DNA from: Streptomyces sp. NBC_01244
Lineage (GTDB): Bacteria > Actinomycetota > Actinomycetes > Streptomycetales > Streptomycetaceae
NCBI RefSeq assembly: GCF_035987325.1
Contig: NZ_CP108488.1
Coordinates: forward strand, 4,340,001-4,404,000
Direction of reading: 5' to 3'
Length of the DNA stretch: 64,000 bases
The translations under genes were made by a program, and so were the position numbers. Below the pieces are notes generated by a model. It was not told where the DNA came from and did not search any database. It saw only the letters and a list, made by a program, of their open reading frames with translations. Below are positions 24,281-32,352 of the stretch, in pieces (position 1 is the stretch's first letter; every line of letters begins with the position of its first letter).

Positions 24281-25189
24281 TCAGGAGTGGCCGAGGTCCG
24301 GGGCCAGGGGGTCCGTGGTGAGGACCGAGCCGGAGTCGGAGGACGGGCGGAGGTGGAACTCGTCCGAGGCCATCGAGTCCAGGACGGGCGGCGCGGGTCG
24401 CGGCGGCTTCGGCATGACCGCGGCCTCCGAGTGGCCGCCGCAGCCGTAGGACAGGGAGACCAGCCGGCCGTCCGCCGGTCCGAACTCGTTCGCGCAGATG
24501 CCGAAGGCCTGGCCCAGCGAGCCGCCGATGGCGACGAGGAAGCCACAGGAGACGCAGGAGGCGGGAGCCGCCTGCGCCATCGGGGTCTTCGCGCCGAAGG
24601 ACTCGTCCCAGCGGTCGGCCGCGCTGTGCAGCCCGTAGCGGGAGAGGACGCGCGCACGGCGCATGCCCAGTTCTTCGGCCACCGAGGTGATGGAGCCGCG
24701 TACGGGCACCACCGCGCGGTCGGTGACGTCGGCGTCCTCCGCCTCGACCAGTTCGGCCATCTCGGTGGACACCACCGAGTTCGGCGGCGGGGCGTCCTCG
24801 CCCGACCAGCCGGCCTCCAGCCGCAGGTCCTCCGCGTCCGTGGGGAGCAGGTCCCCCGGACCCATGTCGCCCGGCCTCAGCCGCTCGCTCCACGGCACCC
24901 ACTCGGGGGCCAGCAGGGCGTCGTCGCCCGGCAGCAGCACCGTTTCGTCGAGGGTGACGTTCTTCGCGCGGGACGCACGGGTCACCGTCACGGCCCAGCG
25001 CCAGCCGCGGTACCCGGGGTCCTTGCACTCGAAGAAGTGCGTGACGACCCTGTCGCCCTCCGAGATGGCAGCGGTGTGCTCGCCCACCACTCCGGGGTAG
25101 GCGGCCTCTTCGGCCGCCGCCCGGGCGAGGGCTACCGCCTCGACGCACAGGCGGTCGGGGGTACGGCTTCGCGTCGTCGCAGCACTCAC
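24281..25189 (-). CDS. DUF3027 domain-containing protein
   Basis: A 302-residue soluble protein. Family-typical segments are HFFECKDPGYRGWRWAVTVTRA, VLLPGDDALLAPEWVPWSERLRPGD near residues 85-110, and a C-terminal CVSCGFLVAIGGSLGQAFGICANE metal-site-like cluster. DUF3027 is conserved across actinomycetes without an assigned function. It is always close to an MFS gene and the mqnB/mqnD block in streptomycetes, as here. The start at 25187-25189 (MSAATTRSRTPDRL) fits. Conserved cysteines suggest a zinc or iron site, but that is inference only. Confidence 0.85.
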   Translation of the reverse strand: MSAATTRSRTPDRLCVEAVALARAAAEEAAYPGVVGEHTAAISEGDRVVTHFFECKDPGYRGWRWAVTVTRASRAKNVTLDETVLLPGDDALLAPEWVPWSERLRPGDMGPGDLLPTDAEDLRLEAGWSGEDAPPPNSVVSTEMAELVEAEDADVTDRAVVPVRGSITSVAEELGMRRARVLSRYGLHSAADRWDESFGAKTPMAQAAPASCVSCGFLVAIGGSLGQAFGICANEFGPADGRLVSLSYGCGGHSEAAVMPKPPRPAPPVLDSMASDEFHLRPSSDSGSVLTTDPLAPDLGHS

Positions 25190-25544
25190 AGGTCTCGTTC
25201 TCTCCTACGCCGTCTCACGAGTGCGCCGTCCGTACTTGTCGTCCACAACGACCCGTCGGCTGTCCCTACGTAGCGCGGGCGGAGCGGACCAGGGGGCCGC
25301 GTCGACGTCCGCGCCCGATCGGGTTCCAGGGCGCACCTACCTGCGATCCATTCTGCGGGATCGCGAAGAGGCGCGCGGCCAGGAGCAACCGCCGGTGGCG
25401 CGCTACGCACGCTACCTCCTCCGGCGCCTTCGGCCCACATGCAAGGTCCGATTCGCGGACACCCACGGCCGAGGCGGGGCGCGGCCGGGTCCCCGCGACG
25501 CGCCGGGAGGGGTCCCGGGGGGCCGAGTGGGGCACTATGGCCAC
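25190..25544. other. Divergent promoter region, no gene seen
   Basis: About 355 bp between the divergent DUF3027 and MFS genes. I see no convincing small gene, strong dyad or repeat. It presumably holds both promoters. Confidence 0.5.
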
Positions 25545-26909
25545 GTGGCACCCGTACGGTCGTCCGATGACGGCTCGGGACCGGCCAGGCGGGCCGGCCG
25601 GGCCGTCGGGCGTGCCCTGCACCTGCCGTTCACCGGTACGGCGCGCGGGATCCGGCGGGCCACGCACGCGCACGGGGCGGGTGAATCTGGCCTCGGCAAA
25701 CTGATCGAGCTGCACGCGATCAACGGCGCCGGTGATGTGATGATCACAGTCGCGCTCGCCTCCACCGTCTTCTTCTCTGTCCCGACGGACGAGGCACGCG
25801 GCCGAGTGGCCCTGTACCTCGCCATCACGATGGCCCCCTTCACCCTGCTGGCCCCGGTGATCGGCCCCCTGCTGGACCGGCTGCCGCACGGACGGCGGGC
25901 CGCGATGGCCGGCGCGATGCTCACCCGGGCCCTGCTGGCCGTGATGATGTCGGGCGCGGTGGCCACGGGCGGCCTGGAGCTGTACCCGGCCGCCCTCGGG
26001 GTGCTCGTCGCCTCCAAGGCCTACGGGGTGGTGCGCAGCGCCGTGGTCCCCCGGCTCCTCCCACCGGGGTTCTCCCTGGTCAAGGCGAACTCCCGGGTCA
26101 CCCTGGCCGGCCTGCTGGCCACCGGCGCCGCCGCGCCCGTGGGCGCCGCCCTGCACACGATCGGCCCGCCGTGGCCGCTCTACGGGGCGTGCGCGATCTT
26201 CATCTGGGGCACCTTCGCGGCGTTCACGCTGCCGCACAAGGTCGACGAGGCCAAGGGCGAACGCCGGGCCCGGCTCTCCACCCACGAGGCGCACTCGAAG
26301 CGGCCCGGACTGCGGACGGTCAGCCGGCCGGTGCTGTGCGGGCTGCTGGCGAACGCGTCGATGCGCGGCCTGTCCGGGTTCCTGATCTTCTTCCTGGCGT
26401 TCCTGCTGCGCGAGCATCCGCTCGCCGGGCAGAGCGCGGCGGTGTCGCTGGGCATCGTCGGCATCTCGGCGGGCGTCGGCAACGCCTGCGGGACCGCCGT
26501 CGGAGCCTGGCTCCGGGCCCGGGCGCCCGAGGCGATCATCGCCGCCGTCCTGTCCCTGACCCTCGCGGTGGCCGTCCTCGCGGCGGTCTTCTTCAGCGGG
26601 GTGTTCATGGCCGTCCTGGGCGCGACGGCCGGCTTCTGCCAGGCCCTCGCGAAGCTCTCGCTGGACGCGATGATCCAGCGCGACGTGCCCGAGGCCGTCC
26701 GCACGTCGGCCTTCGCCCGTTCGGAGACCCTGCTCCAGGTGGCCTGGGTCCTGGGCGGCTCGATCGGCATCGCCCTCCCCCTGAACGGCGTCCTGGGCAT
26801 GTCCGTCGCCGCGGTGGTGGTCGCCCTCGGCACGACGATGGCCCTGCGCGGCTTCCTCACGTCCCCGCGGCACCAGCACCCCACCTCGTCGCGGCCGCGG
26901 GTGGCTTAG
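25545..26909 (+). CDS. MFS transporter
   Basis: A 454-residue transporter from GTG 25545 (MAPVRSSDDGSGPARRAGRA). A basic cytoplasmic leader is followed by GAGESGLGKLIELHAINGAGDVMITVALASTVFFSVP, the signature opening of the actinobacterial MFS that neighbours DUF3027. About 12 helices follow, with LLDRLPHGRRAAM as the loop 2-3 motif. The substrate is unknown. Upstream in-frame codons exist back to 25221 but lack family similarity. DUF2771 and mqnB/mqnD follow on the same strand in an arrangement conserved in streptomycetes. Confidence 0.8.
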   Translation: MAPVRSSDDGSGPARRAGRAVGRALHLPFTGTARGIRRATHAHGAGESGLGKLIELHAINGAGDVMITVALASTVFFSVPTDEARGRVALYLAITMAPFTLLAPVIGPLLDRLPHGRRAAMAGAMLTRALLAVMMSGAVATGGLELYPAALGVLVASKAYGVVRSAVVPRLLPPGFSLVKANSRVTLAGLLATGAAAPVGAALHTIGPPWPLYGACAIFIWGTFAAFTLPHKVDEAKGERRARLSTHEAHSKRPGLRTVSRPVLCGLLANASMRGLSGFLIFFLAFLLREHPLAGQSAAVSLGIVGISAGVGNACGTAVGAWLRARAPEAIIAAVLSLTLAVAVLAAVFFSGVFMAVLGATAGFCQALAKLSLDAMIQRDVPEAVRTSAFARSETLLQVAWVLGGSIGIALPLNGVLGMSVAAVVVALGTTMALRGFLTSPRHQHPTSSRPRVA

Positions 26910-26989
26910 CCGGGGGCGCTCGCGCCACGGCGCCGCACCACAGGACCCCGTGCAGCAAGGCACGCCACCCGCCCGATAGCCTTCGGCTC

Positions 26990-27475
26990 ATGACCGCACC
27001 GCTTTTCTCGGGTAGGGCCCGCCGCAGCGTCGCGGCCCTCGGAGCCGTTTCCGCCGGCCTCCTCCTCCTCTCCGCCTGTGACAAGCCGACGCCGCTGGCG
27101 ACCGTGACGGTCGGCACCTCGTCGGTGTCCACCGAAGCCGCCTGCAGCGACAGCAAGGAACTCACGGGCGAGAAGGTCCAGGAGTGCTTCGCCGACGTGA
27201 AGCACGCCAAGAACATCGACTACGGCCGCGGCGACACGCTGCGCCTGGGTGTCGAGCCGGACGTCGTCGAGGACGGCAAGAAGTGGCAGGCGGTCCTCGA
27301 CGGGCAGCCGATCACCGAGCCCTCCTCCAACACCTACCGCAGCTTCCCGGGCGCCGACCTGTTCGCCACCGGCGGCCAGGGCGATGCCCCGGCCTCCAAG
27401 AAGCTGAACATCGTCCAGGTCTCCGAGGACGGCAAGCCCCTCGCCGTCTGGGCCTTCACCGTCAAGCTCAAGTAG
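26990..27475 (+). CDS. DUF2771 putative lipoprotein
   Basis: A 161-residue exported protein. The signal peptide ends in the lipobox LLLLSAC, with the lipidated Cys at residue 30, so it is anchored outside the membrane. The mature part begins DKPTPLATVTVGTSSVSTEA and ends in a beta-rich PLAVWAFTVKLK, as in DUF2771 proteins. Function is unknown. ATG 26990 is supported by the signal peptide. It precedes mqnB by 13 bp and may be co-transcribed with the menaquinone genes, an arrangement kept in many streptomycetes. Confidence 0.8.
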   Translation: MTAPLFSGRARRSVAALGAVSAGLLLLSACDKPTPLATVTVGTSSVSTEAACSDSKELTGEKVQECFADVKHAKNIDYGRGDTLRLGVEPDVVEDGKKWQAVLDGQPITEPSSNTYRSFPGADLFATGGQGDAPASKKLNIVQVSEDGKPLAVWAFTVKLK

Positions 27476-27488
27476 TCACGTACCCACC

Positions 27489-28205
27489 ATGCGCGCGCTC
27501 ATCGTGACCGCGGTGACGGCGGAGGCCGACTCCGTCGTCCGAGGCCTGTCCGGTCCGGACCACTCCCCGGGTCCCGAGCCGCGCACCCTCCCCGGCGGTT
27601 ACCTCATCCACCGCCGGGGAGCCTTCGACGTGCTGGTCGCCGGAGTCGGCCCGGCCGCCGCGGCGGCCGGTACCGCGACCGCCCTGGCGCTCGCGGCCGC
27701 CCCCGACGGCTACGGCCTCGTCGTCTCCGCCGGCATCGGCGGCGGGTTCGCGCCCGCCGCCCCGATCGGCTCCCTCGTGGTCGCCGACGCGATCGTCGCC
27801 GCCGACCTGGGCGCCGACACCCCGCAGGGATTCCTCACCGTCTCGGAACTGGGCTTCGGCCGCAGCGTGCACCTGCCTCCCGCAGAGCTCGCCGCGCTCG
27901 CCGCCGAGGCGACCGGGGCGCTGATCGCGCCCGTCCTGACCGTCTCCACCGTCACCGGCACCGCCGCCCGTACGACCGCCCTCGCCGCCCGGCACCCGCT
28001 CGCCGGGGCCGAGGCCATGGAGGGCTTCGGGGTCGCCGAGGCCGCCGCCGCCCACGGGCTGCCCGTACTGGAAGTCCGTGCCGTCTCCAACGCCGTGGGC
28101 CCCCGGGACCGCGACGCCTGGCGGATCGGCGAGGCGCTGAGCGCGCTGGCCGACGGCTTCCGGGCACTGGGCCCCGTACTCGCTTCCTGGGGAGGACCTC
28201 CATGA
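27489..28205 (+). CDS. mqnB: Futalosine hydrolase
   Basis: A 238-residue nucleoside phosphorylase-fold enzyme that cleaves futalosine to dehypoxanthinyl futalosine and hypoxanthine in the futalosine route to menaquinone. It shows the family N-terminus (RALIVTAVTAEADSV), VAGVGPAAAAAGTA, VVSAGIGGGF and the nucleoside-binding EAMEGFGVAEAA near residue 175, followed by EVRAVSNAVGPRDRD. The length is normal. Its stop overlaps the start of mqnD in an ATGA, which implies translational coupling. Streptomycetes lack the classical men pathway, so this gene should be essential. Confidence 0.93.
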   Translation: MRALIVTAVTAEADSVVRGLSGPDHSPGPEPRTLPGGYLIHRRGAFDVLVAGVGPAAAAAGTATALALAAAPDGYGLVVSAGIGGGFAPAAPIGSLVVADAIVAADLGADTPQGFLTVSELGFGRSVHLPPAELAALAAEATGALIAPVLTVSTVTGTAARTTALAARHPLAGAEAMEGFGVAEAAAAHGLPVLEVRAVSNAVGPRDRDAWRIGEALSALADGFRALGPVLASWGGPP

Positions 28206-29062
28206 CCGGAACAGACGCCACGGCACCCGTACGGATCGCGTACTCGCCCTGCCCGAACGACACCTTCGTCTTCGACGCCTGGGCCCACGGCCGGGTCCCC
28301 GGCGCGCCCGACCTCGACGTCACCTTCGCCGACATCGACATCACCAACGGCATGGCCGAGCGCGGCGAGCTCGACGTGCTCAAGGTCTCCTACGCCGTCC
28401 TGCCGTGGGTCCTGGAGGAGTACGCGCTCCTCCCCTGCGGCGGCGCCCTGGGCCGCGGCTGCGGCCCCCTGGTCCTGACCCGGGAGCCGGGCCTGGACCT
28501 GACCGGCAAGACGGTCGCGGTCCCGAGCGAACGCTCCACCGCCTACCTGCTGTTCCGCCTGTGGGCAGCCGACGTGCTGCCGGAAGGGGTCGGCAAGGTG
28601 GCCGTGCTCCCCTTCCACGAGATCATGCCCGCCGTGCGCGACGGCCGCGTGGACGCCGGACTGGTCATCCACGAGGCCCGGTTCACCTACCGGGACTACG
28701 GCCTGCACTGCCTGGCCGACATGGGCGAGCACTGGGAGTCCACGACCGGACTGCCGATCCCGCTCGGCGCGATCATCGCCAAGCGCTCCCTGGGCGCGGA
28801 CGCGCTGCGCGCCCTCGCCGAGTCGGCCCGTACGTCGGTCCGGATGGCCTGGGCGGACCCGGAGGCGTCCCGGCCCTACGTACGGGCGCACGCACAGGAG
28901 CTGGACCCGGCCGTCGCCGACCAGCACATCGGGCTGTACGTCAACGAGTTCACCGCCGACCTCGGCGAAGCCGGCTACGCGGCCGTCCGCGGGCTGCTGA
29001 CCCGGGCCGCCGCGGAGGGTCTGGTTCCGGCCATCGCCGCCGACGCCCTGGCCTTCCCGTAG
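28202..29062 (+). CDS. mqnD: 1,4-dihydroxy-6-naphthoate synthase
   Basis: A 286-residue periplasmic-binding-protein-fold enzyme acting on cyclic dehypoxanthinyl futalosine to release 1,4-dihydroxy-6-naphthoate. Characteristic segments are AYSPCPNDTFVFDAWAHG (about residues 12-29), DVLKVSYAVLPWV, GCGPLVLTREP, the VPSERSTAYLLFRLW strand-helix, and VHEARFTY-like VIHEARFTYRDYGL, which carries the proposed active-site His. Its length is typical for MqnD. It overlaps mqnB by 4 bp and ends before a strong convergent terminator. Confidence 0.93.
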   Translation: MTGTDATAPVRIAYSPCPNDTFVFDAWAHGRVPGAPDLDVTFADIDITNGMAERGELDVLKVSYAVLPWVLEEYALLPCGGALGRGCGPLVLTREPGLDLTGKTVAVPSERSTAYLLFRLWAADVLPEGVGKVAVLPFHEIMPAVRDGRVDAGLVIHEARFTYRDYGLHCLADMGEHWESTTGLPIPLGAIIAKRSLGADALRALAESARTSVRMAWADPEASRPYVRAHAQELDPAVADQHIGLYVNEFTADLGEAGYAAVRGLLTRAAAEGLVPAIAADALAFP

Positions 29063-29078
29063 ACCTTCCCCCAGGCGT

Positions 29079-29118
29079 GACCGTGCCCCGCGGCCCTGGC
29101 GGGCGGCGGGGCACGGTC
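29079..29118. terminator. Bidirectional hairpin terminator
   Basis: GACCGTGCCCCGC (29079-29091) pairs perfectly with GCGGGGCACGGTC (29106-29118) over 13 bp with a 14-nt loop. It lies between the convergent mqnD and cold-shock-protein genes. Confidence 0.8.
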
Positions 29119-29129
29119 GTACGAGGTAC

Positions 29130-29513
29130 TCAGACGTCGAGCTGGTCGGCCACCGCCCGCAGCATGCCGGCGATCTTGCCGCCCTGCGCCTTGTCGGGGT
29201 AACGGCCCCGCTCCAGCGACTGCGTGACGTTCTCCAGCACGGTCGTGAGGTCCTGCACGATGGAGGCCAGCTCGTCCGGCTTGCGCCGCTGCGCGGCCGC
29301 GACGGAGGGTGCCGGATCCAAGACGATCACCGAAAGTGCCTGGTCACCGCGCTGCCCCGCAACAACACCAAACTCGACGCGCTGGCCGGGCTTGAGCGCG
29401 TCCAGCCCGTCGGGGAGCACCGACGAGTGGACGAAGACGTCGCCGCCGTCGTCGCGGGAGAGAAAGCCGAAGCCCTTCTCACTGTTGAACCATTTGACCT
29501 TGCCGGTAGGCAA
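29130..29513 (-). CDS. Cold-shock domain protein with C-terminal extension
   Basis: A 127-residue protein. The first 65 residues are a complete cold-shock domain with KVKWFNSEKGFGFL (RNP-1) and DVFVHSSV (RNP-2), so it binds single-stranded RNA or DNA. The remaining 60 residues are a helical extension (AAQRRKPDELASIVQDLTTVLENV) found in an actinobacterial subgroup. I chose the TTG at 29511-29513 (MPTGKVKWF), which matches the family N-terminus. A TTG at 29541-29543 would add ten residues. It is convergent with mqnD. Confidence 0.85.
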   Translation of the reverse strand: MPTGKVKWFNSEKGFGFLSRDDGGDVFVHSSVLPDGLDALKPGQRVEFGVVAGQRGDQALSVIVLDPAPSVAAAQRRKPDELASIVQDLTTVLENVTQSLERGRYPDKAQGGKIAGMLRAVADQLDV

Positions 29514-29641
29514 AGCGAGCACCCCATTCCGCCAGTCAGCCAAACCACTGTTCCCGCAGGTCAGGCTATCCAGCGCTTGCTCTTGCCTGCCATTGCCCGA
29601 AGCCTCTCCGTCTATCTACCCCTCGTCAAGCCGCTCCACCC

Positions 29642-29668
29642 ATACCGGCCAGCGGCACTGGCCGGTAT
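29642..29668. promoter_or_regulatory. Perfect 11-bp inverted repeat
   Basis: ATACCGGCCAG and CTGGCCGGTAT are perfect arms around a CGGCA spacer. The dyad lies in the divergent region between the cold-shock gene and the small membrane protein gene. Stem stability would allow an RNA hairpin, but the position suits an operator better. Confidence 0.55.
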
Positions 29669-29771
29669 CGATCGGGCTCCTTCTCCCGCTGATCCAGACG
29701 GTCGCGGAGCGTCGCGGGCAACTCGTCCGTGCGCGGCGGAGCCGATGCGGCCAGGGAACTACCCTGGCCGA

Positions 29772-30053
29772 GTGACTGCTACTCCTCAGCCCGAGACCCC
29801 TCAGCCCGAGCAGGGCGCCGACGACACCGCCCGCCCCGGCGACGCGCTCGTCAAGGCCGGCGGCATCGTCTTCATCGCCGGCGCCGTGGCCACGCTCGCC
29901 ACGATGGCCCCGCTCTTCCTCGACATGGACCCGTTCCCGTCGTACGCGTGGGCCGTGTGCATGCTCATGGGCGTCGGCTTCGCGATCTCCGCGGCGGGCG
30001 TACTGCGCTCGGCCGCCGCGCAGCGCACGGCGGCCCGCGCCTCGCAGGCGTAG
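29772..30053 (+). CDS. Small two-helix membrane protein
   Basis: A 93-residue protein from GTG 29772 (MTATPQPETPQPEQ). A Pro/Glu-rich acidic leader (residues 1-24) is followed by two hydrophobic helices, about residues 27-46 and 55-76, joined by DMDPFPSYAWA, then a short Arg/Ala tail. I do not recognise a named family. Similar small proteins sit in this position in other streptomycetes. Nothing in the sequence indicates an enzyme. The stop is 10 bp from the convergent HAD gene stop. Confidence 0.6.
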   Translation: MTATPQPETPQPEQGADDTARPGDALVKAGGIVFIAGAVATLATMAPLFLDMDPFPSYAWAVCMLMGVGFAISAAGVLRSAAAQRTAARASQA

Positions 30054-30063
30054 GGGTCCGCGG

Positions 30064-30693
30064 TCACGCGGTCCGCGTGCGCTCGTACTCCGCGAGCCAG
30101 GCCGGCAGCTCCGTGAGGTCGCTCAGGACCACGTCCGCACCCGCCGCGCGCAGTTCCGGCTCCGGGCACGGGCCCGTCGGGACCGTCACCGACACCGCGC
30201 CGGCCGTGCGGGCACCGCGGACGTCGCCGACGTGGTCGCCGACGTAGACCTGGGCCGCGTACTCGCGCAGGGCGACCGCCTTGGCCTCCGCCCACAGCGA
30301 GCCGATGACCGCGTCGGGCTTGATGCCCAGGTGGTCCAGGTGCAGGCGGGCGTTGGGCTCGTGCTTGGCGGTGACGACGATCGCACGGCCACCGAGGGCC
30401 CGGACCGCTTCGACCGCCTCGCGGGCGCCGGGCATCGCCGGGGTCGGCTCGATGGCGTGTGTGGGATAGATCTCCCGGTAGCGGTCGGCCACGGCGGGGA
30501 TCTCCGCCTCCGGGAACCAGTACGCGAGCTCCTGGTCCAGCGGCGGGCCGAGGCGGGAAATGGTCTGCTCGGTGTCGATGAACGTACCCGTCTCGGCCGA
30601 AAGCGCCTCAAAGGCCGCCTTGATGCCCGGCCGGGAGTCGATGAGGGTCATGTCGAGGTCGAATCCGACGGTCAGCTGCGTCTCGGGGCTCAT
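30064..30693 (-). CDS. HAD family hydrolase
   Basis: A 209-residue phosphatase of the haloacid dehalogenase superfamily. The nucleophile motif FDLDMTLID gives Asp11 and Asp13. Motif II is VVTAKHEPN, and motif IV YVGDHVGDV carries the metal-binding acidic pair. The cap insertion between motifs I and II (TEQTISRLGPPLDQ) resembles phosphoglycolate phosphatase. The substrate is not determined. ATG 30691-30693 is preceded closely by GGAGGG; an ATG three codons earlier (30700-30702) is also possible. A long repeat-rich region lies upstream. Confidence 0.82.
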   Translation of the reverse strand: MSPETQLTVGFDLDMTLIDSRPGIKAAFEALSAETGTFIDTEQTISRLGPPLDQELAYWFPEAEIPAVADRYREIYPTHAIEPTPAMPGAREAVEAVRALGGRAIVVTAKHEPNARLHLDHLGIKPDAVIGSLWAEAKAVALREYAAQVYVGDHVGDVRGARTAGAVSVTVPTGPCPEPELRAAGADVVLSDLTELPAWLAEYERTRTA

Positions 30694-30846
30694 GCCCTCC
30701 ATTGTGCCGAGCCGGGCACCGCGGCCGGGAACGCGGACTGTGTCCCGCCTGACCGGGCGGTGAAATGTGGCGACATCTCGGCCCACGCCACCGCCCCGAC
30801 GGATCCGCTGCGCGGGGCGGAGTCCCCGCGGCACCCCTCGCCGCTG

Positions 30847-31011
30847 CGCGGGGCGAAGTCCCCTACCCACCCTTCCACCGTTCCCAGGGCCCGGCCCTGA
30901 CCCGGTCCTCAAACGCCGGACGGGCTGAAAGCGGGGTCCCGGGCTGCGCCCGGACCCCCTGGGGCTCCGCCCCAGACCCCGGTCCTCAAACGCCGGACGG
31001 CTGAAATACCC
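30847..31011. repeat. REP-like modules, left part of a composite repeat
   Basis: Contains the GCGGGGCGAAGTCCCC module and two copies of GGTCCTCAAACGCCGGACGG (about 30904 and 30981). The first stretch is nearly identical to 46601-46682 and related to 13076-13190. No gene is visible in the 586-bp space from 30694 to 31279. Confidence 0.7.
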
Positions 31012-31257
31012 GGTCGGAGGCTCGCGGCCCGGGGCGGGGACGGGGGCGGGGTGGGGTGTTGGCCGGGACGTAAAGCGTGATGTGTGGCGCAGGTACACCC
31101 CACACCCTGTCGAAGCTGCGCCCAGGGCGCCTAAATCATGCAGTCCAGGCCGACACCCCACCCCGCCCCCGGCACCGACCCCCCACCCGCAGCCAGACCG
31201 ACGCCGGCCACAACCCAGCCCCGCCGGCGTTTGAGGCGCAGGCGACGGCGCCGCACC
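31012..31257 (-). repeat. Structured 246-nt intergenic element, copy A
   Basis: Nearly identical to 46722-46966. A 23-nt GC-rich arm (31042-31064) pairs with 31148-31170 along its full length (one G-U wobble) around an 83-nt loop. The loop itself holds smaller hairpins (GTGTGG with CCACAC; GCGCC-CAG-GGCGC) and a short TAAATCATGCAG stretch conserved in both copies. The right edge ends 23 bp before the stop codon of the minus-strand gene at 31280; copy B has the same relation to cutC. No open frame is conserved, so it is either a structured 3' RNA or a non-autonomous mobile repeat. Confidence 0.75.
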
Positions 31258-31279
31258 CGGCGACCGACCCCGGAGGGGA

Positions 31280-32218
31280 TCAGCGGCGGCGGGAGCGCCA
31301 GAGAAGGTAGACCGCGGAGGAGACCGCCGCGGCCCGCGCCAGCCAGGGCAGCAGGTCCTGGAAGGTGCCACTCAGGGCCTCGTCGGCCAAGGGCGCACCC
31401 CACCGGCCGTTCAGACGGCCCCACAACCACCCCACGGCCCCCGCGAAGACCACCCCGGGCAGCCCGAAGACCACCCACTTCCGCTCCGCGGACCCCAGCA
31501 CGCGCGAGGCGTACGCGAGCAGCCAGCCCGCGGCGAGCAGCAGCCAGTAGCCGGAGACGGCCCCCGCGATCAGCGCCACCGCCGCAAGCATCAGGAAGGC
31601 GTACGGCTTCCGCTTCGGCGCGGCCGCCACCGGAGCGGCGGTGGCGGCCGCGGCTTCCGCCTTCGCGCGGCGCCGCCGCTCGCGCAGGTGGCCCATGAGC
31701 GTGCTCCGCCCGCCCTCCGGGGCGGCTCCGGCGGGATCTGCGGGATCGGCGGCCGCCGGAACCGGGCCCTTCAGGAGTTCCGGGATCTCGATCCCGCCCG
31801 CGAAGCCCTCCACCGTCGATCCCGGACCGACCGTCCACCAGTCGGGCTCCAGCTTCTCGCCCGGACCCAGTTCGTCGAGCCCCGCGAGGTGCGGCGGCGC
31901 GGCCCCCCGCTGCACCGGCACCGAGGGAGCGGAGGGAGCGGAGGGGGCCGAAGGCGGGGCTGAAGCCCAGGGAGCCGCGTCCGCCGCGCCCGCCCCCGGC
32001 AGCGTGTCCAGGACCTCCTCCGGCGTGCCGATCCGTTCCAGGATGCGCCGTACCGCTGCCGGCGTCTCCGGTTCGTACTTGGCCCGCCGCCGGTCGATCT
32101 CGTCCCGCAGCCCCGCCACCAGCCGCATCCGGTCCCCGGACGACAGGTGCCTGCGCTGTGCCAAGTCCCCGACCCGGCTCAGATATTCGTAGACCAGATG
32201 GTCGCTCTCGATCCCCAC
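31280..32218 (-). CDS. Membrane protein with N-terminal HAAS-like domain
   Basis: A 312-residue protein. The first 65 residues (MGIESDHLVYEYLSRVGDLAQ... RLVAGLRDEIDRRRAKY, then VRRILERIGTPEEVL) resemble the HAAS/DUF1700 helical domain that accompanies regulated membrane proteins. A long Pro/Ala-rich linker with an Arg-rich patch (residues about 75-205) leads to several membrane helices in the last 100 residues. Function is unknown. It could sense or regulate through the HAAS module, but no PadR partner is adjacent. It diverges from the helicase-associated gene about 134 bp away. Confidence 0.6.
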   Translation of the reverse strand: MGIESDHLVYEYLSRVGDLAQRRHLSSGDRMRLVAGLRDEIDRRRAKYEPETPAAVRRILERIGTPEEVLDTLPGAGAADAAPWASAPPSAPSAPSAPSVPVQRGAAPPHLAGLDELGPGEKLEPDWWTVGPGSTVEGFAGGIEIPELLKGPVPAAADPADPAGAAPEGGRSTLMGHLRERRRRAKAEAAAATAAPVAAAPKRKPYAFLMLAAVALIAGAVSGYWLLLAAGWLLAYASRVLGSAERKWVVFGLPGVVFAGAVGWLWGRLNGRWGAPLADEALSGTFQDLLPWLARAAAVSSAVYLLWRSRRR

Positions 32219-32352
32219 GCCCCGGCTCCTCCCGTGCCACCTCCAGCGAAGGTAGCGCGTGCGCCCGTGGAGCGGCCGGGGGCGCAGCGGATACCGTTGA
32301 CCGGATGGGGACCGGCCGACTGACCGGCCGACGCGACCAGGAGGCGACGACC